This document shows, piece by piece, positions 52,876 to 61,554 of a stretch of DNA of 64,000 nucleotides. The DNA comes from Cognatilysobacter tabacisoli. GTDB taxonomy: Bacteria; Pseudomonadota; Gammaproteobacteria; Xanthomonadales; Xanthomonadaceae. The position numbers and the translations under genes are program-made. The stretch spans positions 902,635 to 966,634 of the forward strand of contig NZ_KZ987400.1 of assembly GCF_003586305.1 (NCBI RefSeq). Reading direction: 5' to 3'. The notes under the pieces are model-generated. The model searched no databases, had not been told where the DNA came from, and worked only from the letters and a program-made list of their open reading frames with translations. Positions within the stretch are counted from its first letter, which is position 1. Each line of letters starts with the position of its first letter.

Positions 52876-54309
52876 ATGCACCTGCAGCTCGACGGCAGCG
52901 GCCCGCTGCACATCCAGCTGACGCGCGCGCTGAAGGGCGCGGTGTTCGGCGGGCGGATCGGGTGCGGGGCGCGGCTGCCGCCGACCCGATCGCTGGCGCG
53001 CGAGCTCGGCGTGTCGCGCAACACCGTGCTGGCCGCGTATGACCAGCTGCGTGCCGAGGGCTTCGTCGACGCCCGGGTCGGCTCGGGCAGCTACGTGGCA
53101 CCGTCGCTGCAGCTCGCCCGCCCGGCGCCGGCCGGGGGCAGCGAGACGCCGCCGCAGTCGGCGTTCGCCGCGCGGGCGCGGCGCGTCCACGACCACGCCA
53201 ACATCCCGGGCCGCCGGATCGACGGCGTGCGCCACTCGTTCCAGTACGGCGTGCCGCTGACCAACCCGGCCCTGACGACGGCGTGGGCGCGCGAGCTCGC
53301 GCACGCGGCGGCCTACACCCCGCCCGGCTACCCGATGACGCAGGGGCTGCCGGCGCTGCGCGAGGCGGTGTGCGACTACCTCGCGCGCCGCCGCGGCGTG
53401 CAGGCGCGGCCGGAGGACGTGGTGATCGTCGCCGGCACCCAGCAGGCGCTCGCGCTGACGGCCCGGGTGCTGCTCGATCCCGGCGAGACGGCGCTGATCG
53501 AGCAGCCGCACTACCCGGCGATCCGCGAGATCCTGCAGATCCACGGCTCGCAGGTGTCGACCTGTGCGGTCGACGGCGACGGCCTGCGCGTCGACGAGCT
53601 GCCCGTGCGTGCGCCGAAGCTGATCTGCGTGACGCCGTCGCACCAGTTCCCGACCGGCGCGGTGCTGTCGCTGCCGCGCCGGATCGCGCTGCTCGACTAC
53701 GCGCGCGAGCACGGCAGCTGGATCTTCGAGGACGACTACGACGGCGAATTCCGCTACGACGCGCGCCCGCTGGCGGCGCTGCGCTCGCTCGACGGCGCCG
53801 GGCGCGTGGTCTACGTCGGCACGTTCTCGAAGGTGATGCTGCCGTCGCTGCGGCTGGGTTACGTGGTGGTGCCGGCCGGGTTGCGCACCGACTTCGTCAA
53901 TGCCAAGTGGCAGGACGACTTCGGCAGCCCGGCGATCGAGCAGGCGGCGCTCGCGCGGTTCATGGCCAATGGCGGCTTCGAGCGCCACCTGCGGCGCAGC
54001 GGCAAGGCGCTGCGCCAGCGTCGCACGGCGCTGATCGCCGGGCTGCGCGCGTGCGGCGGGGGTCGGCTGGAGATCGCCGACTCCCGCGCCGGCATGCACC
54101 TGGTGGTGTGGCTGCGAGACCGCAGCGCGGCCGACGGCGAGGCGCTCATCGCGCGCGCTCGCTCGCTCGGGCTCGGGCTGTATTCGATCGCGCCGCACTA
54201 CCTCGGCGGGCTTGACCGCGCCGGGCTGCTGCTCGGCTACGGCGGGCTGTCGGTGGCCGAGATCGAGCAGGCGGTGGCGCTGTTCGCCGCGTGCCTCGAC
54301 GAGGCCTGA
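52876..54309 (+). CDS. MocR-family regulator (GntR HTH + aminotransferase fold)
   Basis: Chimeric regulator of 477 aa. N-terminal GntR-type winged HTH (LHIQLTRALKGAVFGGRI, LPPTRSLARELGVSRNTVLAAYDQLRAEGFV). C-terminal class I aminotransferase domain with the PLP lysine in GTFSKVMLPSLRLGY (Lys319) and IFEDDYDGEFRYD. Such proteins (GabR, PdxR) sense PLP or an amine and bind direct repeats. Start ATG at 52876 with GGAG upstream. Divergent from the four-TM gene and likely its regulator. Confidence 0.9.
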   Translation: MHLQLDGSGPLHIQLTRALKGAVFGGRIGCGARLPPTRSLARELGVSRNTVLAAYDQLRAEGFVDARVGSGSYVAPSLQLARPAPAGGSETPPQSAFAARARRVHDHANIPGRRIDGVRHSFQYGVPLTNPALTTAWARELAHAAAYTPPGYPMTQGLPALREAVCDYLARRRGVQARPEDVVIVAGTQQALALTARVLLDPGETALIEQPHYPAIREILQIHGSQVSTCAVDGDGLRVDELPVRAPKLICVTPSHQFPTGAVLSLPRRIALLDYAREHGSWIFEDDYDGEFRYDARPLAALRSLDGAGRVVYVGTFSKVMLPSLRLGYVVVPAGLRTDFVNAKWQDDFGSPAIEQAALARFMANGGFERHLRRSGKALRQRRTALIAGLRACGGGRLEIADSRAGMHLVVWLRDRSAADGEALIARARSLGLGLYSIAPHYLGGLDRAGLLLGYGGLSVAEIEQAVALFAACLDEA

Positions 54310-54312
54310 GGC

Positions 54313-54744
54313 TCAGCGCGTGGTGAACACGGCGACGAGCAGCGCCAGCGCGATCCACGCCAGGTCGGCCGCGCTGTTGACCAGCTGCGCCAGCGTCCAC
54401 GCCAGGTTCGGGCCCAGCCGCAGCGCGGACATCAGCGGGTCGTAGCCGAGCATGCCGCCGAGCTGCGCGGCCGTGATGAACCAGTTCGCCGCGACCACGA
54501 CCAGCGCCGTGGCCAGCACGCCGATCGCGAGCCGGCCGCGGCCGCGCGGCCACTGGCCCAGCCGCAGCATCCACGCGATGTCCAGCGCGCCGACCACGGC
54601 CATCCAGCTGCACTGACGGTTCGTCGCCAGCGCCAGCAGGATCCACACCGCCGCGAAGCCGCCGGCGCCGAGCACCAGCAGCAGCCACGACATCGCGCCG
54701 GCGCGGGGCCGGACGGGGGCGGGGGACATCGGAGCGGCAGTCAT
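54313..54744 (-). CDS. Four-TM membrane protein, function unknown
   Basis: Protein of 143 aa with four membrane segments (AMSWLLLVLGAGGFAAVWIL, SWMAVVGALDIAWML, LAIGVLATALVVVAANWFI and LAWIALALLVAVFTTR). A Gly/Pro-rich N-terminus precedes them. No family recognised. Its stop is 3 nt from the MocR stop on the other strand, and it diverges from sufT. Confidence 0.72.
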   Translation of the reverse strand: MTAAPMSPAPVRPRAGAMSWLLLVLGAGGFAAVWILLALATNRQCSWMAVVGALDIAWMLRLGQWPRGRGRLAIGVLATALVVVAANWFITAAQLGGMLGYDPLMSALRLGPNLAWTLAQLVNSAADLAWIALALLVAVFTTR

Positions 54745-54885
54745 TGCGCGGGCGGTCGGGCGTCGGCGGGCGGCCGCGCAGGATACCGGCATTCGCGCGA
54801 CGCACCGTTCCCACGGCCGGCCGGCGCGGCGCGGCCGGTAGAATGGGCGCTTGCGCCGCGCCGGCGTTGCCCCCATCCGAGCCGC

Positions 54886-55443
54886 ATGTACTCCCGAAGC
54901 AGTGAACCGGTCCGATTCGAACGCGACTGCGCCGCCGTCCTCGTCCCCCAGGGCGAGGAGGTGACGCTGCCGGCGGGCACCGTCGGCTACATCACCCAGG
55001 CGCTGGGCGGCAGCTACACGGTGTTCGTCGAGGGCAACCTGATGCGCATCCACGGCCGCGACGCCGACGCGATCGGCAAGGAGCCGCCGGCGCCGATCGA
55101 GCTGCCCGACGGCGCCGACGACGACGCGGTCGAGAAGCTGGTCTGGCAGCAGCTGCGCACGTGCTTCGACCCGGAGATCCCGATCAACGTCGTGGACCTG
55201 GGCCTGGTGTACGAGGCGGTGGTCGGCGCGCACGCGGAGCAGCCGGGCCAGCGCCGGGTCGAGGTCAAGATGACGCTGACCGCGCCGGGCTGCGGCATGG
55301 GCGACATCCTCGTCGACGACGTGCGCAGCAAGCTCGAGATGATCCCGACCGTCGCCGAGGCCGACGTCGACCTGGTGTTCGACCCGCCGTGGAACCGCAC
55401 CATGATGTCCGAGGCGGCGCGGCTGGAAACCGGGATGTTCTGA
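54886..55443 (+). CDS. sufT: Fe-S cluster assembly factor SufT (DUF59/MIP18)
   Basis: Protein of 185 aa. N-terminal SufT extension (RFERDCAAVLVPQGEEVTLPAGTVGYITQALGGSYTVFVEGN) then the MIP18 domain with DPEIPINVVDLGLVYE and the conserved Cys in TLTAPGCGMGDIL. It helps deliver Fe-S clusters. Encoded alone here, away from a suf operon. A rho-independent terminator follows. Confidence 0.93.
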   Translation: MYSRSSEPVRFERDCAAVLVPQGEEVTLPAGTVGYITQALGGSYTVFVEGNLMRIHGRDADAIGKEPPAPIELPDGADDDAVEKLVWQQLRTCFDPEIPINVVDLGLVYEAVVGAHAEQPGQRRVEVKMTLTAPGCGMGDILVDDVRSKLEMIPTVAEADVDLVFDPPWNRTMMSEAARLETGMF

Positions 55444-55465
55444 GCCGGGCCGCGCCCGGTGGTGG

Positions 55466-55494
55466 AGCAAAGGCGCCTGCGGGCGCCTTTTTGC
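55466..55494 (+). terminator. Rho-independent terminator of sufT
   Basis: A 9-bp stem (55469-55477 / 55482-55490, loop TGCG) whose right arm runs into five T. It lies 25 nt after the sufT stop. Confidence 0.85.
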
Positions 55495-55870
55495 TGGGCG
55501 CGGCGATCGCCCGGCCGGGCCGAGGGCCGTGTTCGGCCGCGTGGCGGCGGGGCCGCCTGCCCGTTGTCTTTACCAATCTGAACGACGAACGGCGTTCAGC
55601 TGCGGACGAGCGGTGGCCGGTGTAAACGTTTCGGGTCGAGAACGGTGGCGTATGTCACAAAAACAACCCCTTTTTTGCTGCACCTGCAGCGTGAACAGTT
55701 TCTAACCGACCCGTTACTTTCGGCAGGTGGCGCGATCAGGGGGTAACGCCACGCACAAGTCCGGACACCAGGCGCGGGAAGGTCGACGACCTCGACGCGC
55801 ACGGGGAGCCTGACGCTCTTCGTCGCGGGACCACCCGCGGCTTTTTTCACTCTTCGGGGGTTACACACAG
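55495..55870. other. 376-nt AT-richer leader of the large subtilase
   Basis: No gene is supported. The stretch from about 55560 to 55760 is visibly richer in A and T than the surroundings. It includes AAACGTTT (55624-55631), a run of six T at 55671, and a CRP/Clp-like element at 55644-55659: GGTGG-N6-TCACA, matching TGTGA-N6-TCACA at eight of ten positions. Clp controls extracellular enzymes in Xanthomonas, so this is a possible activator site. Confidence 0.4.
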
Positions 55871-57943
55871 ATGTCGAAGCTTTCTTCGCGCCGCCTGCGC
55901 GTGCACGCGCTTGCCGCCGCCACCGCGCTCGTCCTGTCCTCGACCGTCGTCCTGCCGGCCAGCGCCGCAGGCCGGTTCGACGTCAGCGGGCTGCAGTCCA
56001 GCCAGACGCACGACCGTTTCATCGTGAAGTACCGCGACGGCAGCACCGAGCACGCCAGTGCGCCGGCCCTGCAGCGTTCGCTGAAGGCCGCCGGCGACAG
56101 CGCCGGCCGCAACTTCGGCCTGAGCCACGTCCGCCGCACGGCGACCGGCGCCGAAGTCGTCCGCACCGCGCGCAAGCTGGACCGCGTCGAGGCCGAGACG
56201 CTGATGCGCCAGCTCGCCGCCGATCCGAACGTCGAGTACGTCGAGGTCGACAAGATCAACCGCGCGCTGCTGACGCCGAACGACACCAGCTACTCGCAGC
56301 AGTGGGGCTTCAACGGCACCTACGGCATGAAGGCCCCGCAGGCGTGGGACATCACCACCGGCACCGGCAGCGTCGTCGCCGTGCTCGACACCGGCATCAC
56401 CAGCCACAGCGACCTCAACGCCAACATCCTCCCGGGCTACGACTTCATCGTCGACACCGCGGTGGCGAACGACGGCAACGGCCGTGACAGCGACGCCAGC
56501 GATCCGGGCGACTGGACCACCGGCCAGTGCGGCCCGGCCAGCAACTCCAGCTGGCATGGCACCCACGTCGCCGGCACCATCGCCGCAGTCACCAACAACG
56601 CCAAGGGCGTGGCCGGCGGCGCGTTCGGCGCCAAGGTCGTGCCGGTGCGTGTGCTCGGCACCTGCGGCGGCTACGACTCCGACATCGCCGACGCGATCAT
56701 CTGGGCCTCGGGCGGCACCGTCAGCGGCGTGCCCGCGAACGCCAACCCGGCCGAAGTGATCAACCTCAGCCTCGGCGGCTCCGGCGCGTGCGGCACGACG
56801 ACGCAGAACGCGATCAACTCCGCCGTCAGCCGCGGCTCGACGCTGGTCATCGCCGCCGGCAACGACAACACCAACGTGTCGAACGCCTCGCCGGCGAACT
56901 GCAACAACGTCATTGCGGTGGCGTCGATCACCAGCACCGGCGCGCGCTCGAGCTTCTCCAACTACGGCACGCTGATCGACATCGCCGCGCCGGGTTCGAC
57001 GATCCTGTCGACGCTCAACGCCGGCACCACGTCGCCGGGCGCCGAGAACTACGTCAACTACAGCGGCACGTCGATGGCCACCCCGCACGTGGCGGCAGCG
57101 GTCGCATTGCTGCAGGCCGCGGCGACCACGCCGAAGACGCCGGCCGAGATCGAAGCGTTGATCAAGGGCAACGTCACTGCGTTCCCGTCCACCCCGTCGC
57201 AGACGATCGGCACCGGCATCCTCAATGCCAAGGCCGCGCTCGATGCGGTCAACGGCACCACGCCGCCGCCGACCGGCGGCACGCTGACCAAGGGCGTGGC
57301 GGTGACGAACCTGTCGGCCGCGACCGGCACCTCGCTGAACTACACGATGGTCGTGCCGTCGGGCGCCAGCAACCTGACGTTCACCACGTCGGGCGGCACC
57401 GGTGACTCCGACATGTACGTCAAGTTCGGCAGCGCGCCGACCGACACCGTGTACGACTGCCGTCCGTACCTGTCGGGCAACGCCGAGACCTGCACGATCG
57501 CCGCGCCGCAGGCCGGCACGTACTACGTGCGGCTGAAGGCGTACGCGTCGTTCTCGGGCCTGAGCCTGGTCGGCAACTACAGCACCAGCACCGGCGGCGG
57601 CGCGCAGACGTACAGCAACACGTCCGACTACGCGATCGCCGACAACGCGACCGTCGACAGCCCGATCACCGTGTCCGGCCGCAGCGGCAACGCCCCGAGC
57701 ACGGCGTCGGTGACGGTGGCGATCGTGCACACCTACATCGGCGACCTGAAGGTCGACCTCGTGGCGCCGGACGGCTCGCTGTACAACATCCACAACCGCA
57801 CCGGCACCAGCACCGACAACATCAACAAGACGGTGACGCTGAACCTGTCGACCGAGCTGCTCAACGGCACCTGGAAGCTGCGGGTGAACGACAACGCAAG
57901 CGGCGACACCGGCTACATCAACAGCTGGTCGGTCACGTTCTGA
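55871..57943 (+). CDS. Secreted subtilase with PPC and P domains
   Basis: Extracellular S8 protease precursor of 690 aa. Signal peptide (about 1-33), I9-type propeptide (about 45-130), catalytic domain with Asp173 (VLDTG), His229 (WHGTHVAG) and Ser401 (GTSMATPH), and Asn331 in AAGN. Then a PPC domain (about 470-565, with DSDMYVKFG) and a P (proprotein-convertase) domain (about 578-690). C-terminal domains are usually cleaved after secretion. The P domain is nearly the same as that of the metalloprotease gene 364 nt downstream. GGGGG precedes the ATG. Confidence 0.95.
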   Translation: MSKLSSRRLRVHALAAATALVLSSTVVLPASAAGRFDVSGLQSSQTHDRFIVKYRDGSTEHASAPALQRSLKAAGDSAGRNFGLSHVRRTATGAEVVRTARKLDRVEAETLMRQLAADPNVEYVEVDKINRALLTPNDTSYSQQWGFNGTYGMKAPQAWDITTGTGSVVAVLDTGITSHSDLNANILPGYDFIVDTAVANDGNGRDSDASDPGDWTTGQCGPASNSSWHGTHVAGTIAAVTNNAKGVAGGAFGAKVVPVRVLGTCGGYDSDIADAIIWASGGTVSGVPANANPAEVINLSLGGSGACGTTTQNAINSAVSRGSTLVIAAGNDNTNVSNASPANCNNVIAVASITSTGARSSFSNYGTLIDIAAPGSTILSTLNAGTTSPGAENYVNYSGTSMATPHVAAAVALLQAAATTPKTPAEIEALIKGNVTAFPSTPSQTIGTGILNAKAALDAVNGTTPPPTGGTLTKGVAVTNLSAATGTSLNYTMVVPSGASNLTFTTSGGTGDSDMYVKFGSAPTDTVYDCRPYLSGNAETCTIAAPQAGTYYVRLKAYASFSGLSLVGNYSTSTGGGAQTYSNTSDYAIADNATVDSPITVSGRSGNAPSTASVTVAIVHTYIGDLKVDLVAPDGSLYNIHNRTGTSTDNINKTVTLNLSTELLNGTWKLRVNDNASGDTGYINSWSVTF
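57605..57943 (+). repeat. P-domain coding repeat, copy 1
   Basis: 339 nt coding for the final 112 residues and stop of the subtilase. It aligns without gaps to 59595-59933 of the metalloprotease gene; I count 12 amino-acid differences in 112. Confidence 0.85.
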
Positions 57944-58307
57944 TGCTCCACGCCACCCCCGGGCCGTGCCCGGGGGTGGTGGTTCCGCGCCGGCCGGCGT
58001 TGCCGCGCGCCGCAGTGCTTCCCGCCCGTTCGGGCACCACGCCCCGCATCCCAGTGCAGAGGATGCCGTTCGCCGCCGCGCTCCCGTCGCTTCGGGAGGC
58101 CCCGGCCTTGGTCCGCGCCCTGCTCGCGGCCCGACGATCCCGATCGCCGCTGGCGGTCGTTCCCCTCCGGCCCGTCGCACGCGCGGCGGCGTCGCCTGGC
58201 CCTTCGCGTTTGCCTGAGCCGCACGTGCGCCCGCAGGGCGTCGTGCCGCCCATGCGCCGGAGCCGGTCCGTTCCACACCCGCACGAACACTCAAGGAGCT
58301 CCAACGG
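57944..58307. other. 364-nt gap between the two protease genes
   Basis: Apart from the hairpin at its start and a good Shine-Dalgarno (AAGGAG) at its end, I see nothing. Open frames exist on both strands but have no start signal, domain or homologous look, so they are not annotated. It may be a long leader of the metalloprotease mRNA. Confidence 0.4.
57953..57979 (+). terminator. GC hairpin after the subtilase
   Basis: A perfect 12-bp stem (57953-57964 / 57968-57979, 3-nt loop) begins 9 nt after the stop codon. No T-run follows. Confidence 0.5.
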
Positions 58308-59933
58308 ATGAACCGCTCTTCGTTCCTGATGCACGGCGCGCTGCTGTTCGGCGCCAGCCTGTTCTCCACCGCCGCGCTCGCCGGCCAGCCGCTGTTCCTC
58401 GGCGAGCAGGCCCCGTCCCAGCGCGCCGCCGGCGTCGCCGCGAGCCTGGCGCGCAAGCCCGACACGCAGGGCGTGCGCGTGATGCGCGCCGATGCGTCGG
58501 TGGTCAGCGCCGCCACCCGCGAGATCGAGCTCGACCTCGGCCTCAAGCGCGTCAACGCCGTGCTCGAGCAGGCGACCGACTCCGGCACCGGCAGCCTGGT
58601 GTGGGTCGGCCAGATCCGCGAGACCGCCAAGCCGCGGCCGAACCTCACCCGCGAGGTCCGCCACGACGCCGCGAACTCGGCGATCCTGGTCCGCCGCGAC
58701 GGCACGGTGACCGGCAACGTCCGCGTCGACGGCCAGCTGTACCGCATCCGCCCGCTGCCCGACGGCGGGCACGCCGTGGTCGAGGTCGACGAGAGCCGCA
58801 TGCCGGCCGACCACCCGGCCGAGTTCGCCGACCTGCCGAACATCACGATGGACCGCCCCGGCACCCGCGCCGCCGGCAGCGGCGACTTCACCGCGATGGC
58901 GATCGACCCGGGCGCGACGCAGACGATCCGCATCCTCGTCGCGGCGACCAACCAGGCCGTCACCGGCTACGGCGGCAACATGCAGTCGCTGGTCGAGCTG
59001 GCCGTGGCCGAGTCGAACCAGGGCTACGCGAACTCGAACGTCGGCATCAACCTGGTGCTGGCCGGCTACACGACGGTGACCTACACCGAGTCGGGCAGTT
59101 TCAGCACCGACCTGTCGCGCTTCCGCGGCACCAGCGACGGTTACATGGACGGCATCCACGCGACCCGCGACCAGCTCGCGGCGGACGTGGCGCTGATCGT
59201 GCTGAACAACTCGAGCTCGTGCGGCCTGGCGTCGGGCATCGGCTCGACCGCATCGACCGCGTTCGCATCGGCGTACTGGGACTGCATCACCGGCTACTAC
59301 AGCTTCGCCCACGAGATCGGCCACCTGCAGTCCGCGCGCCACGATCCCGCCGCCGATCCCACCACGACGCCGTACGCGTACGGCCACGGCTACCGCGCGC
59401 CCAACAACGCCTGGCGCACGATCATGGCCTACGACTGCACCGGCGGCTGCCCGCGGCTGAACTACTGGTCGAACCCGGACGTGACCTACGGCGGCGTGGC
59501 GATGGGCACGGCGACGCAGAGCCACAACCAGCGCGTGCTGGTGAACACCAAGGCGACGATCGCCAACTTCCGCGGCGCCACGGGCGGGGGCGGGCAGACG
59601 TACAGCAACGGCACCGACTACGCGATCGGCGACAACAGCACGGTCGACAGCCCGATCACCGTGTCGGGCCGCAGCGGCAACGCCCCGAGCAACGCGTCGG
59701 TGACGGTCGCGATCGTCCACACCTACCAGGGCGACCTCAAGGTCGACCTCGTCGCGCCGGACGGCTCGTTGTACAACATCCACAACCGCAGCGGCGGCAG
59801 CGCCGACAACATCAACAAGACGGTCACGCTGAACCTGTCGAGCGAGCCGCTCAACGGCACGTGGAAGCTGCGGGTCAACGACAACGCCGGCGGCGACACC
59901 GGCTACATCAACAGCTGGTCGGTGACGTTCTGA
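58308..59933 (+). CDS. Secreted zinc metalloprotease with C-terminal P domain
   Basis: Metzincin-like protease precursor of 541 aa. Signal peptide (about 1-25), propeptide including LYRIRPLPDGGHAVVEVDE, catalytic domain with HEIGHLQSARHD (ligands His335, His339, His345; Glu336 catalytic) and the Met-turn IMAYDC (Met373). The usual Gly in HExxHxxGxxH is Ser342. C-terminal P domain (about 430-541) duplicates that of the subtilase upstream. AAGGAG lies 9 nt before the ATG. Confidence 0.92.
   Translation: MNRSSFLMHGALLFGASLFSTAALAGQPLFLGEQAPSQRAAGVAASLARKPDTQGVRVMRADASVVSAATREIELDLGLKRVNAVLEQATDSGTGSLVWVGQIRETAKPRPNLTREVRHDAANSAILVRRDGTVTGNVRVDGQLYRIRPLPDGGHAVVEVDESRMPADHPAEFADLPNITMDRPGTRAAGSGDFTAMAIDPGATQTIRILVAATNQAVTGYGGNMQSLVELAVAESNQGYANSNVGINLVLAGYTTVTYTESGSFSTDLSRFRGTSDGYMDGIHATRDQLAADVALIVLNNSSSCGLASGIGSTASTAFASAYWDCITGYYSFAHEIGHLQSARHDPAADPTTTPYAYGHGYRAPNNAWRTIMAYDCTGGCPRLNYWSNPDVTYGGVAMGTATQSHNQRVLVNTKATIANFRGATGGGGQTYSNGTDYAIGDNSTVDSPITVSGRSGNAPSNASVTVAIVHTYQGDLKVDLVAPDGSLYNIHNRSGGSADNINKTVTLNLSSEPLNGTWKLRVNDNAGGDTGYINSWSVTF
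59595..59933 (+). repeat. P-domain coding repeat, copy 2
   Basis: 339 nt coding for the last 112 residues and stop of the metalloprotease; gapless partner of 57605-57943. Confidence 0.85.
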
Positions 59934-59962
59934 CCGGCGCGATCCGCTGACCGGCTGAAACG

Positions 59963-59990
59963 AGAAACCCCGGCGCAGGCCGGGGTTTCT
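59963..59990. terminator. Bidirectional terminator
   Basis: A 12-bp stem (59963-59974 / 59979-59990, loop GCAG) with AAA and TTT at its ends, between the convergent metalloprotease and asparaginase genes. The plus side is followed by TAATG, so T-rich signal is limited to the stem ends. Confidence 0.7.
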
Positions 59991-60020
59991 TAATGCGATC
60001 GACGGTCGGCGCGCGACGCG

Positions 60021-60509
60021 TCAGCCGATGGATTCGAAGCGGTTGGCCTCGACGTTCTTGCGCACCCTGGCCGGGTCCCAGATGCGCCCGTTCATCGCGA
60101 TGTACACGCCCGGCGGCAGCGACTGCACCGCGCCGACGGCGGTGCCGATGTTGAACTCGGCGTCGGAGCCGCGGAACCGCGCCGGGCTCAGCGCGCCGGT
60201 CAGCACGATCGTCTTGTCCTTCAGGCTGGCCAGCACGCGCGCGGTCTCGACCATCGTGTCGGTGCCGTGGGTGACCAGCACGTGCCGCGCCGGCTGCGCG
60301 GCGATCGTGGCGCGGATCAACTCGCGGTCGTCGTCGCTGATGTGCAGCGAATCCTTGCGCAGGATCGGGATTACCGTGAACGGGAACGACACGCCCAGCT
60401 CGCGCAGCATGCCGCCGATCTGCGGCTCGCCGATCTGGTAGTCCGACTTGTCGTCGAAGTAGATCTTGTCGATCGTGCCGCCGGTGCTGACGATGCAGAG
60501 CTGGTCCAT
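60021..60509 (-). CDS. Single-domain asparaginase-like protein
   Basis: Protein of 162 aa equal to the N-terminal catalytic domain of type I/II L-asparaginases, which are normally about 330 aa. The two Thr motifs are present: IVSTGGTIDKIY (first Thr) and LVTHGTDTMVETA (second Thr with Asp). No signal peptide. The frame is intact with its own start and is not a broken longer gene here. Activity on asparagine is uncertain because the second domain and tetramer contacts are missing. Confidence 0.85.
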   Translation of the reverse strand: MDQLCIVSTGGTIDKIYFDDKSDYQIGEPQIGGMLRELGVSFPFTVIPILRKDSLHISDDDRELIRATIAAQPARHVLVTHGTDTMVETARVLASLKDKTIVLTGALSPARFRGSDAEFNIGTAVGAVQSLPPGVYIAMNGRIWDPARVRKNVEANRFESIG

Positions 60510-60549
60510 CGGAGTGTCGGTTTCGCGGGGTGCGGCGATTATAGGCCGC

Positions 60550-60897
60550 TCACGCCGCCGGCTTGCGGCCGAAGCGCGCGCGCAGGCCCGGCAGGCTGGC
60601 GGTCACGACGATCAGTACCGACAGCGCGACCTCGACCAGTGCGTACGCGCGCTGGGCCGGCTCGGCGTACGCGATCATCACCCCGTGGCTGAACCACGCC
60701 AGCGCGATCACGCCGGACCAGAACGCCGCCGTGCGCCGCTTGAACAGCAGGCCGGCCAGCAACAGCAGCGGCGGCAGCGCGAAGAACGCGACCGCCGCCT
60801 GATCATCGCGGAACCAGATCACGTACAGCGCGACCAGCAGGCCGAGGGCCAGCCGCAGCAGCAGCGACGACGGGGCGCGCGCGGACGGCGCGCTCAC
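60550..60897 (-). CDS. DUF2069 membrane protein
   Basis: Small inner-membrane protein of 115 aa with four hydrophobic segments and a basic C-terminus (LPGLRARFGRKPAA). GTG start at 60897 overlaps the wrbA stop (GTGA). DUF2069 proteins are often encoded next to wrbA in gammaproteobacteria, matching this arrangement. Function unknown. Confidence 0.86.
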   Translation of the reverse strand: MSAPSARAPSSLLLRLALGLLVALYVIWFRDDQAAVAFFALPPLLLLAGLLFKRRTAAFWSGVIALAWFSHGVMIAYAEPAQRAYALVEVALSVLIVVTASLPGLRARFGRKPAA

Positions 60898-61487
60898 GGC
60901 GCCAGCCTCTGCGCGACCTGGGCCAGCCGGCGGCCGAGCGCACGCGCGAGCGCGGCCTCCTCGTCGGTGGGCTGCGGGTCGTCGTGCGGGCCGGCGACGT
61001 GGCTGGCGCCGTACGGCGTGCCGCCGCTGCGGGTGCTGCTCAGCAGCGGCTCGGTGTACGGGATGCCGACGATCACGCAGCCGTGGTGCAGCAGCGGCAC
61101 GTGCATCGACAGCAGCGTCGCCTCCTGGCCGCCGTGCATCGTCGCGGTCGACGTGAACGTCGCAGCCGGCTTGCCGACCATCGTGCCGCTGGTCCACTCG
61201 GCGGTGAGCCCGTCGAACCAGTGCTTCACCGGCGCGGCCATATTGCCGAAGCGGGTCGGCGTGCCGATCGCGTAGCCGATGCACTCGGCGACGTCGCGCG
61301 GCTCGACGTACGGCGCGCCGTCGTCGGGCACCGGCGGCGCCGCGGTCTGGGTCACCGAGGCCACCGGCGGCACGCTGCGCACGCGCGCGCTCATGCCGTC
61401 GACTTCGCCGACGCCGCGCGCGACGTGGCGCGCCAGCCGCGCGACCGAACCGCCGCGACTGAAGTACAGCACCAGGATCTCGGCCAT
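60894..61487 (-). CDS. wrbA: NAD(P)H:quinone oxidoreductase WrbA
   Basis: Flavodoxin-like FMN quinone reductase of 197 aa. ILVLYFSRGGSVARLARHVARG is the FMN phosphate loop; GYAIGTPTRFGNMAAPVKHWFDGL and TSTATMHGGQEATLLSMHVPLLHHGCVIVGIPY are diagnostic of WrbA. ATG at 61487 with AGGAGG upstream. Coupled to DUF2069 and divergent from yihY. Confidence 0.95.
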   Translation of the reverse strand: MAEILVLYFSRGGSVARLARHVARGVGEVDGMSARVRSVPPVASVTQTAAPPVPDDGAPYVEPRDVAECIGYAIGTPTRFGNMAAPVKHWFDGLTAEWTSGTMVGKPAATFTSTATMHGGQEATLLSMHVPLLHHGCVIVGIPYTEPLLSSTRSGGTPYGASHVAGPHDDPQPTDEEAALARALGRRLAQVAQRLAP

Positions 61488-61554
61488 GGGTCCTCCTCGG
61501 GCCGCAGAGCATAGGCGATGCGGGCGCGACCATGCATCGGTTACGCTCCGGTCG

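Noticed and set aside
57944-58307. A gene between the two proteases
   Set aside because: Open frames on both strands lack a start context, signal or domain; treated as leader/spacer.
55847-58963. A 1038-codon open frame on the minus strand opposite the two proteases
   Set aside because: Antisense of high-GC coding sequence; His/Val/Arg/Ala-rich low-complexity translation, no domain, while the plus strand has complete, motif-bearing genes.
60021-60509. Asparaginase fragment as pseudogene
   Set aside because: The frame is intact, both Thr motifs are present, and no remnant of a second domain follows.
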